7,251 nucleotides of DNA from Acidicaldus organivorans (GTDB lineage Bacteria > Pseudomonadota > Alphaproteobacteria > Acetobacterales > Acetobacteraceae), in assembly GCA_000759655.1 (NCBI GenBank), contig KN174056.1, positions 1 through 7,251 of the forward strand. Direction: 5' to 3'. Below are positions 1-7,251 of this stretch, piece by piece (within the stretch, counting starts at the first letter, position 1; the number at the start of each line of letters is the position of its first letter). The notes under the pieces were generated by a model. That model saw only the letters and a program-made list of their open reading frames with translations, had not been told where the DNA came from and ran no database searches. The position numbers were made by a program, and so were the translations under genes.

Positions 1-32
1 CGCCCCTCCCTCCCCGCGCCTCGTCCCTGCCG

Positions 33-47
33 CCCTGCCATGCAGGG
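33..47. repeat. Perfect 6-bp inverted repeat upstream of the reductase gene
   Basis: CCCTGC (33-38) and GCAGGG (42-47) are exact reverse complements around the 3-base spacer CAT. It lies about 55 bases upstream of the reductase start. It could be a small operator, or the hairpin of a terminator for a gene left of the window, but no T-run follows it. The rest of 1-102 is C-rich and shows no gene I can support. Confidence 0.35.
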
Positions 48-84
48 GGAGCCGAGCCTCCGCCTTTCCCCCACACGCCGTTCC

Positions 85-95
85 TGCTCTAAACT
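85..95 (+). promoter_or_regulatory. Candidate extended -10 promoter element for the reductase-cysteine synthase pair
   Basis: The sequence TGCTCTAAACT is the only AT-containing patch in the otherwise C-rich leader. It can be read as an extended -10 (TG, one base, TCTAAA at 88-93) or as TAAACT at 90-95. TTTCCC at 65-70 is a poor -35 match at 17-bp spacing. Transcription from here would begin around position 100, almost on top of the ATG at 103, giving a leaderless or nearly leaderless mRNA. This fits the lack of a good ribosome binding site. It is a pattern match only. Confidence 0.25.
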
Positions 96-102
96 GGACG
101 CC

Positions 103-1182
103 ATGAACCAGGGCGTGATGAAACCGGATGGGGGGCCGGTGCAAACGGATGTCGCGATCATCGGGGCGGGGCCGGTTGGGCTCTTCGCCGTCTTCGCCTG
201 CGGCATGGTGGGGCTGAGGACCGCGGTGATCGACGCCCTCCCCGGCCTCGGTGGGCAATGCACCGCGCTCTATCCGGAAAAGCCGATCTATGACATCCCG
301 GCCCATCCCGAGATCACCGGGCGCGGCCTGATCGGCGCGCTCGAGCGCCAGATCGCCCCCTTCGCCCCCTTGATCCGGCTCGGCGAGCGCGTCGTGGCGC
401 TCCGCGGCGCGGCGGGGGATTTCCACCTCACCACCGACAAAGGCGCGGAGATCGCCGCCCGAGGGGTGATCCTCGCCGCCGGGGCGGGCGCCTTCGGGCC
501 GAACCGCCCGCCGCTGCCCGGTCTCGCCGCGTTCGAGGCCACCGGGAGCGTCCTCTATCTGGTCGATGATCCGGAGCGGCTGCGCGGCAAGCGGGTGGTG
601 ATCGCCGGGGGCGGCGATTCTGCCCTCGACTGGGCGCTCGCCCTGCGCGGAGTGGCGGCCTCCCTCACCCTCGTCCACCGCCGCGGCCGCTTCCGCGCCC
701 TCCCCGCCCAGGAAGAGGAGCTCCGCCGCGCGGCGGCGCGGGGCGAGATCGCGCTCCGCGTCCCCTTCCAGCTCGCCGCCCTGCACGGGGCTTCGGGGCG
801 GCTCGAAGCGGTGGAGATCGCCTCGCTGGAGGGCGGGCGTGAGTTCCTTCCCGCCGATCACCTCCTCGCCTTCTTCGGACTTGCCGCCGATCTCGGCCCG
901 ATCGCCCAATGGGGGATCGAACGCGAGGGGGCCCAGATCCCGGTCGATCCGGCGCGGATGGAAACCTCGCGTCCCGGCGTCTTCGCCATCGGCGACGTCG
1001 CGCTCTATCCCGGCAAGCTCAAACTGATCCTGCAAGGCTTCAGCGAGGCGGCGGTGGCCGCCCGCGCCCTCTACGCCCTGATCCACCCCGACCGGCCGCT
1101 CCATCAGGCCTATTCCACCACCACCGGCATCCCGCCCCTGCCCCCCACCCCTTTTCGATCCGAAACGGAGGCGACGGCATGA
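103..1182 (+). CDS. Type 2 ferredoxin/flavodoxin--NADP+ reductase (thioredoxin-reductase-like flavoprotein)
   Basis: A cytoplasmic FAD enzyme of 359 aa that exchanges electrons between NADP(H) and ferredoxin or flavodoxin. Visible motifs are the N-terminal FAD Rossmann loop GAGPVG (residues 21-26), the GGQCTALYPEKPIYDIP block that marks this family, the NADP-binding loop GGGDSA (169-174), and HRR (192-194), which fits NADPH 2'-phosphate recognition. The second FAD motif GDV is followed by YPGKLKL (about 297-308), and a TTTG turn (339-342) sits near the end. The CxxC of true thioredoxin reductases is absent, which separates it from TrxB. Length is close to the usual 340 or so residues. I chose ATG 103. 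An in-frame ATG at 40 would add 21 unconserved residues, and GTG 115 and ATG 118 are also possible. No strong ribosome binding site precedes 103. The stop overlaps the cysteine synthase start (ATGA), so the two genes are probably coupled. Family call is firm; the physiological partner is unknown. Confidence 0.93.
   Translation: MNQGVMKPDGGPVQTDVAIIGAGPVGLFAVFACGMVGLRTAVIDALPGLGGQCTALYPEKPIYDIPAHPEITGRGLIGALERQIAPFAPLIRLGERVVALRGAAGDFHLTTDKGAEIAARGVILAAGAGAFGPNRPPLPGLAAFEATGSVLYLVDDPERLRGKRVVIAGGGDSALDWALALRGVAASLTLVHRRGRFRALPAQEEELRRAAARGEIALRVPFQLAALHGASGRLEAVEIASLEGGREFLPADHLLAFFGLAADLGPIAQWGIEREGAQIPVDPARMETSRPGVFAIGDVALYPGKLKLILQGFSEAAVAARALYALIHPDRPLHQAYSTTTGIPPLPPTPFRSETEATA
1167..1171 (+). 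promoter_or_regulatory. Ribosome binding site for the cysteine synthase gene
   Basis: GGAGG lies 7 bases before the ATG at 1179, inside the end of the reductase gene. It decides the start of the cysteine synthase, since the same frame stays open far upstream (to about 909) with no family-like sequence there. Confidence 0.8.
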
Positions 1183-2198
1183 GTTCCCCCTCGTCCCACC
1201 CCTGGCGCGGCTCGCTTTCGGAAGCGATCGGCCGCACGCCGCTCATCCTGCTCCGCGGCCCCTCGCAGGCGACCGGCTGCACCATTCTCGGCAAGTGCGA
1301 GTTCATGAACCCGGGCGGCTCGGTGAAGGACCGCGCCGCGCTCGCCATCATCGATGACGCCGAACGCAAGGGCCTGCTCAAGCCGGGAGGGGTGATCGTC
1401 GAGGGCACCGCCGGCAATACCGGGATCGGCCTCACCCTGGTCGGCAATTCGCGCGGCTACCGCACCATCATCGTCATGCCGGAGACGCAGAGCCAGGAGA
1501 AGATCGACTTCCTGCGCATGATCGGGGCCGATCTCCGCCTCGTCCCGGCCAAGCCCTATCGCGATCCCGGCAATTACGTGCATGTCTCGCGCCGTCTCGC
1601 CGAGGAGATGGGCGGGTTCTGGGCCAACCAGTTCGACAATATCGCCAACCGCGAGGGCCATCGCCGCACCACCGGCCCCGAGATCTGGGAGGAGACGGAA
1701 GGCGCGGTCGATGCCTTCACCTGCGCCTGCGGCACCGGCGGCACGCTCGCCGGCGTGGCCCTCGCCCTCAAGGAGCGCAACCCGAAGGTGAGAATCGTGC
1801 TTGCCGACCCCGAGGGGAGCGCCCTCTATTCCTGGGTGAAGACAGGCGAACTCAGCCTCTCCGGGAGCTCGATCACCGAGGGGATCGGCCAGTCGCGCGT
1901 CACCGCCAATCTCGAGGGCGCGCCGATCGATGACGCGGTCAGGATCGGAGACGCGGAGGCGCTCGAGGTCATCTTCCGCCTCCTCATCGAGGAGGGGCTC
2001 TCGGTGGGCGGCTCCTCGGGGATCAACGTCGCGGCGGCGATGGCGGTGGCGCGGATGATGGGTCCCGGGCATACCATCGTCACCGTGCTCTGCGATGGCG
2101 GGGCGCGCTACCAGTCGAAACTGTTCAATCCCGGTTTCCTGCGCGCCAAGACCCTTCCCGTTCCGCCCTGGCTCGCGGCGACACCCGCCGCGTCCTGA
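1179..2198 (+). CDS. cysK: PLP-dependent cysteine synthase (O-acetylserine sulfhydrylase family)
   Basis: A soluble 339-aa fold-type II PLP enzyme expected to make cysteine from O-acetylserine (or another activated serine) and sulfide. Visible features are the N-terminal GRTPL (18-22), the PLP Schiff-base lysine K50 in GGSVKDRAA, the substrate loop TAGNTG (77-82), the PLP-phosphate loop GTGGT (185-189), and GGSSG (277-281). The C-terminal block VLCDGGARYQSKLFN places C305 near where other members use Ser to contact the pyridine nitrogen. The EGTAGNTG form and the C-terminal block match the alphaproteobacterial 'cysteine synthase A' subgroup, which also resembles a yeast mitochondrial paralogue, not the classic enterobacterial CysK with TSGNTG. 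The cysK symbol is therefore by family, and another beta-replacement role is possible. The start is fixed by GGAGG at 1167-1171 and overlaps the reductase stop. It has no regulatory CBS domains. Transcription probably ends at the hairpin around 2260-2296. Confidence 0.9.
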   Translation: MSSPSSHPWRGSLSEAIGRTPLILLRGPSQATGCTILGKCEFMNPGGSVKDRAALAIIDDAERKGLLKPGGVIVEGTAGNTGIGLTLVGNSRGYRTIIVMPETQSQEKIDFLRMIGADLRLVPAKPYRDPGNYVHVSRRLAEEMGGFWANQFDNIANREGHRRTTGPEIWEETEGAVDAFTCACGTGGTLAGVALALKERNPKVRIVLADPEGSALYSWVKTGELSLSGSSITEGIGQSRVTANLEGAPIDDAVRIGDAEALEVIFRLLIEEGLSVGGSSGINVAAAMAVARMMGPGHTIVTVLCDGGARYQSKLFNPGFLRAKTLPVPPWLAATPAAS

Positions 2199-2234
2199 AA
2201 AAGCTCTTCCGCCGGGCGAAGCCTTCGCTCCCCT

Positions 2235-2261
2235 CCCTCATGCCCCACGCCCTCATGCCCC
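2235..2261. repeat. 12-bp tandem direct repeat in the convergent gap
   Basis: CCCTCATGCCCC occurs at 2235-2246 and again at 2250-2261, a 15-base period with a 3-base spacer. It sits between the two convergent stop codons, just before the GC hairpin. It may be a small slippage duplication or a protein-binding site; the sequence does not say which. Confidence 0.6.
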
Positions 2262-2296
2262 CGCCGCAGGCCCCGCTCAGGAGGCGGGGCGGCGGG
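2260..2296. terminator. Candidate bidirectional GC-rich hairpin between convergent genes
   Basis: GCCCCGC (2270-2276) pairs exactly with GCGGGGC (2284-2290) around a 7-base loop. The outer arms CCCGCC (2260-2265) and GGCGGG (2291-2296) extend the stem, with a 4-base bulge (GCAG) on the left. It lies 60-100 bases past the cysteine synthase stop and overlaps the last codons of the minus-strand lipoprotein gene, so it could end transcripts from both sides. Neither side has a T-tract, so it is not a canonical intrinsic terminator. It could instead be an RNA 3'-end stabiliser. Confidence 0.45.
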
Positions 2297-2600
2297 CCAC
2301 GCAGGTGGTGCTGGCGTGATCGCTGTCGTTCGCGGCATAGACCGCGGTGGGCCCGCTGTCGATGAAGGTCACCGAGGCGTCGCGATAGACGGTGCCGGTG
2401 GCGTCGTGCGAGACCTCGGGCAGCATCCGCACCTGGCCGATCGGATCGGCGACCTCCACCCGGTGCGCCGCCTCGTCATAGGTCGCCGTAAGCCGCATGC
2501 CGTGATTGCACTCATAGCGCACCACCCGCTCCGGGCCTGTGCAGGCGGCCAGGGCGAGAAAGGGAAAAACCGCGGCGATCAGGGCAGAGCGAAGCTTCAT
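2277..2600 (-). CDS. MliC-like small lipoprotein (putative C-type lysozyme inhibitor fold)
   Basis: A predicted 107-aa lipoprotein. Residues 1-19 form a signal peptide (K2 and R4, then a hydrophobic stretch) ending in the lipobox LAAC, with lipidation at C20. Thr follows the cysteine, so by the Lol rule it should go to the outer membrane. The mature part has the pattern of the MliC/PliC family: a YEC motif (C31), a central ATGTVY segment (67-72) where the family usually has SGxxY, and a late cysteine (C100) placed to disulfide-bond with C31. Known members block C-type lysozyme from the periplasmic side. The family's W-x-K-G segment reads FIDSG here (79-83), so the usual inhibitory lysine appears missing and the activity is uncertain. 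I chose ATG 2600 because it begins the signal peptide; the frame's upstream ATG at 2654 would bury it. The start overlaps the hydroxylase stop by 4 bases (ATGA). It is last in a three-gene unit. Confidence 0.72.
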   Translation of the reverse strand: MKLRSALIAAVFPFLALAACTGPERVVRYECNHGMRLTATYDEAAHRVEVADPIGQVRMLPEVSHDATGTVYRDASVTFIDSGPTAVYAANDSDHASTTCVARRPAS

Positions 2601-3535
2601 GACGGGCGTCTTTCCGGAAAGAGGGCACGAAGGAAGGCTCGGAACCCGCTCCATTGCTGGGCGAGATAGGAGCCCGAGACCAGCGCCTCATCGGCGGTCG
2701 GATCGCCGGGGGGCCCTGGGCGGGCGGTGAACCGGGCGGGGCCGTGCAGCATGTCCCAGAAGGGGAACACCGCGCCGTAATTGCAGCTCCGCGCCCCTGC
2801 CGCCGGAATGGCATGGTGGGTGCGGTGGAAGAGTGGCGAGATCAGGAGCCGGTCGCCGAGCCAGCCGAAGGAGAGCCGGGTGTTGGCGTGCGAGAGGCTT
2901 TCGAGGAAGCGGAGCACGAGGACGAGGAGCGGAAACTGGAGCGGCGGCACGCCGATGAGGAGCGCGATCGCGCCGAACCAGAGGGCGGCGATGAAATCGT
3001 CGAGCAGATGGTTGCGGTCATCGGACCAGAAACTCATCTGCCGCTGCGCATGATGGAGCGCATGGAGCGCATACCACCAGTCGAAACGGTGCGAGAGCCG
3101 GTGCCGCCAGTAATCGGCGTAATCGAGGATCAGCGCATAGAGGAGGAAGGTGAGATAGGGATGGCCGAGAAGGCCCGGGATGAGGCGCTCGAGCGTGGGG
3201 GGAACATAGCCGTGATCGGCGAGCCAGGCGCGGAATTCGGCCTGGACGGTAAAGAAGAGGACGAAGGCGATGAGGGGCAAAAGCCCCACCCGGGCGAGCA
3301 GCGTATAGAAGACATCGACCGCGACGGCCCGGCGGTCCGGCCAGCGCTCGATGGGATAGAAGCGTTCGAGGGGGAGGCAGATCGCATACATCAGCCCGAC
3401 CTGCACCGCGCCATAGACGACGAAGAGGGCCCAGCCATAGGCGAGTTCCTCCCAGCGCATCAGGCCGGTATGCCAGAGGAAGGGGATGGCGAGGTTTTCG
3501 GCAAGCCACCCCGCGGCGGTATCGAGCGGATCCAT
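2597..3535 (-). CDS. Sterol desaturase / fatty acid hydroxylase family membrane di-iron enzyme
   Basis: A 312-aa integral membrane protein. The superfamily's three histidine boxes are all present: HRLSH (about 145-149), HALHH (158-162) and HRTHH (237-241). Further histidines at about 176 (DRNH) and 216 (SHANT) could complete the di-iron site. Such enzymes use O2 to hydroxylate or desaturate lipids such as sterols, carotenoids, fatty acids or sphingoid bases. The substrate here cannot be told. Hydrophobic segments lie near residues 34-54, 79-99, 126-142 and 182-210, with the histidine boxes facing the cytoplasm by family analogy. The start is ATG 3535, with GGAGG 8 bases before it; a GTG one codon upstream is less well spaced. 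Its start touches the propeller gene's stop (TGATG) and its stop overlaps the lipoprotein start, so it is the middle of a tightly coupled unit. Family call is strong; no specific reaction is assigned. Confidence 0.9.
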   Translation of the reverse strand: MDPLDTAAGWLAENLAIPFLWHTGLMRWEELAYGWALFVVYGAVQVGLMYAICLPLERFYPIERWPDRRAVAVDVFYTLLARVGLLPLIAFVLFFTVQAEFRAWLADHGYVPPTLERLIPGLLGHPYLTFLLYALILDYADYWRHRLSHRFDWWYALHALHHAQRQMSFWSDDRNHLLDDFIAALWFGAIALLIGVPPLQFPLLVLVLRFLESLSHANTRLSFGWLGDRLLISPLFHRTHHAIPAAGARSCNYGAVFPFWDMLHGPARFTARPGPPGDPTADEALVSGSYLAQQWSGFRAFLRALFPERRPS

Positions 3536-4602
3536 CACTCCGCCCTCCCCACCGCGCGGGCCAAGGCGTCATGGGTGTTGAGCCAGATCCCGTGCGGCGA
3601 CCGCCCTACCTTGATCACCTGATAATCGCCGCTCTCCGGATCGAGCACCGCCACGCTGTGGGCGAAGCGACGGGTGATCCAGATCCGCCCGTCGGGGGCG
3701 AAATCGAGATCGTCCGGCCCGCCGGGAAGCCTGATCTCGCGGCGGACGGTGAGGGTCGCGGCATCCAGGAAGGCGAGCGTGCCATCGACCCGGTTGGTGA
3801 CGATCACCGTCCTGCCATCGGGGGTGAGGAAGAGATTGTGCGCGCCCCGTCCGGTATGGACGCGCTCGAGAAGCCGCCCCGTCGCGGGATCGATCACCGC
3901 CACCCCATCCGCTCCCATCACGCCGACGAGGAGCCGGCCGCGGAGCCAGAGCACCCCGGCCGGCGTATCCCCGACCGGCGTCTCCCATATCACGCGCCCC
4001 GAGGCCGTGTCGATCGCGGCAAGCCGGTTGGTCTGCTGCAGGGTGATGTAGGTGACGCGCGAGTCGGGAGAGAAATTGATGTGGCTCGGCATGGCCGAGA
4101 TGGGGACGCGGTAGAGCAGCCGGTAGGTCCCCGCCTCGTAGATATCGACCTGGTTGCGGGCAAGCCCGGTGACGACGAGGAGGTGCCCGTCGGGGCTGAA
4201 CTGGAGCTGGTAGGGATCGGTGATGGAAAGGCGCCGCTTGAGCGCCCCACTCACCGGATCGAGGAAGAAGATCTCGTTGCCGGCGCTGTCGCCCACCAGG
4301 AGTTCGCGATGATCAGGCGAGAGCGCCATGTGGTGCGGCTCGCGCAGCACCGGGATGCGGCTCACCTCCCGCTCCGTCTTCACATCGACGAGGCTGATCG
4401 CCGCCTCCGCCGAATCGAGGACGAAGGCGAGCTCCTCGGCGCGCGCAGGAAGGCTCGCGCCAAGCACGAGGGCTGCGGCGAGACCGAGGCAGCGGGAGAT
4501 AAGGCGGGGGGAGCTGAGGCGGGGGGAAAGGCCGCCGATGAGCGCTTTGCGACGCAAGCGGCCGTGGCATGGGAAGCAAAGGGGGCGGGAAAAGACTTGC
4601 AT
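3535..4602 (-). CDS. Secreted seven-bladed YVTN-type beta-propeller protein
   Basis: A 355-aa predicted periplasmic protein. A hydrophobic h-region near residues 38-52 is followed by an ARA cleavage site (about 53-55), and the mature protein begins EELAFVLDS. The mature part has seven repeats of about 41 residues. Each has a strand, a Val/Leu-Asp turn (for example FFLDPVSG, AVIDPATG, AFLDAATL, AVLDPESG) and most have a SPDG- or SPD-type turn between blades. The last segment (RSPHGIWL) can pair with the first strand to close the ring. His residues recur at the inter-blade turns of blades 1, 3, 5 and 7. No catalytic residues are recognisable; such propellers act as binding scaffolds or, in some families, in metal or cofactor handling. 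The n-region before the hydrophobic core is unusually long (over 30 residues). I chose ATG 4602 for its ribosome binding site; TTG 4626 and TTG 4557 are alternatives. It is first in a three-gene unit with the membrane hydroxylase and lipoprotein. Confidence 0.85.
   Translation of the reverse strand: MQVFSRPLCFPCHGRLRRKALIGGLSPRLSSPRLISRCLGLAAALVLGASLPARAEELAFVLDSAEAAISLVDVKTEREVSRIPVLREPHHMALSPDHRELLVGDSAGNEIFFLDPVSGALKRRLSITDPYQLQFSPDGHLLVVTGLARNQVDIYEAGTYRLLYRVPISAMPSHINFSPDSRVTYITLQQTNRLAAIDTASGRVIWETPVGDTPAGVLWLRGRLLVGVMGADGVAVIDPATGRLLERVHTGRGAHNLFLTPDGRTVIVTNRVDGTLAFLDAATLTVRREIRLPGGPDDLDFAPDGRIWITRRFAHSVAVLDPESGDYQVIKVGRSPHGIWLNTHDALARAVGRAE
3544..3548 (-). promoter_or_regulatory. Ribosome binding site for the membrane hydroxylase gene
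   Basis: On the minus strand GGAGG lies 8 bases before ATG 3535 and only 5 before the in-frame GTG at 3538, which favours the ATG. It is inside the end of the propeller gene, as expected for coupled translation. Confidence 0.7.
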
Positions 4603-4611
4603 GGACGTCAA

Positions 4612-4616
4612 CCTCT
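4612..4616 (-). promoter_or_regulatory. Ribosome binding site for the beta-propeller gene
   Basis: On the minus strand AGAGG stands 9 bases before ATG 4602. It supports that start over TTG 4626, which overlaps it, and TTG 4557, which has no purine-rich leader. Confidence 0.55.
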
Positions 4617-4654
4617 TCGGGCTCAAACGGGGCGAGGCGGGGCAGTGGCGCCTT

Positions 4655-4683
4655 AAGATGCATTTTCAATAAAGCTTTGGCAA
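4655..4683 (-). promoter_or_regulatory. Candidate sigma-70-type promoter for the three-gene envelope unit
   Basis: Minus strand: TTGCCA (4683-4678, 5 of 6 matches to the -35 consensus), 17 bases, then CATCTT (4660-4655, 3 of 6 matches to -10). It lies in the most AT-rich part of the gap after gyrB and would start transcription some 45 bases before the propeller ATG. The -10 match is weak, and read-through from gyrB could also supply this unit. Confidence 0.4.
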
Positions 4684-4710
4684 GCGCTCCACCGGGAGCA
4701 AGGCGAGCTT
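4672..4710 (-). terminator. Weak candidate hairpin after gyrB
   Basis: GCTCC (4686-4690) and GGAGC (4695-4699) form a 5-bp stem with a 4-base loop. AAGCT (4672-4676) and AGCTT (4706-4710) can add an outer stem across an internal loop. In gyrB's direction the hairpin is followed only by a mixed TTTATTG, so termination would be partial at best. It overlaps the candidate -35 of the next unit. Confidence 0.25.
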
Positions 4711-4714
4711 AGCC

Positions 4715-7249
<2,535 letters not shown>

Positions 7250-7251
7250 AC

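Noticed and set aside
909..1178. The cysteine synthase frame extended 90 codons upstream, overlapping the reductase gene
   Set aside because: The extension is Arg/Pro-rich with no family resemblance. ATG 1179 has a well-placed GGAGG and starts right before the conserved N-terminus.
1110..2072. A 320-codon open frame antisense to the cysteine synthase gene
   Set aside because: Same codon-aligned antisense effect; no recognisable domain, and the sense gene is clearly real.
4543..4557. A CxxCH heme-c-like motif (CFPCH) near the start of the propeller protein
   Set aside because: It lies before the signal-peptide core, so it would stay in the cytoplasm or be cleaved off, and it is outside the protein if a later start is used. 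No other cytochrome c features are seen.
2654..4656. Two long plus-strand open frames (2654-3622 and 3571-4656) opposite the hydroxylase and propeller genes
   Set aside because: Both are codon-aligned antisense shadows with Glu/Gly/Arg-rich composition and no motifs. The minus-strand genes have clear family signatures.

Overview
The window is a very GC-rich stretch of bacterial chromosome. It holds six complete genes in two blocks that converge near position 2250. Codon choice (third positions almost all G or C), the proteobacterial-length GyrB (812 aa) and the sequence type of the cysteine synthase and ferredoxin reductase suggest an alphaproteobacterium. Rhodospirillales, possibly Acetobacteraceae, is my best guess, but it rests on family resemblance and not on a search. 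I saw no mobile elements, RNA genes, CRISPR arrays or pseudogenes.

Plus strand, 103-2198: a type 2 (thioredoxin-reductase-like) ferredoxin/flavodoxin--NADP+ reductase overlaps a PLP-dependent cysteine synthase by 4 bases (ATGA), so the two are probably translated together. One enzyme moves electrons between NADPH and ferredoxin. The other builds cysteine from an activated serine and sulfide. A shared role in reductive sulfur assimilation or redox supply is a reasonable inference, not proven by the sequence.

Convergence zone, 2199-2276: a short non-coding gap with a 12-bp tandem repeat and a strong GC-rich hairpin that reaches into the end of the opposing gene. It is probably a shared terminator, although it has no T-tract.

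Minus strand, 4602 down to 2277: three genes with overlapping stops and starts. In order of transcription they are a secreted seven-bladed YVTN-type beta-propeller, a multi-span membrane di-iron hydroxylase of the sterol desaturase / fatty acid hydroxylase superfamily, and a small lipoprotein resembling MliC (a lysozyme inhibitor). All three products belong to the cell envelope. The tight coupling makes this the most interesting unit here, though each family is known on its own.

Minus strand, 7153 down to 4715: gyrB, encoding the DNA gyrase B subunit, complete with all catalytic motifs. A 111-bp gap separates it from the three-gene unit and carries a candidate promoter for that unit. The last 98 bases of the window are the gyrB leader. 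What lies beyond is not visible.

Overall this is mostly ordinary core-genome territory. I found no clear evidence of an undescribed system. The three-gene envelope operon is the only real candidate for a new functional grouping.
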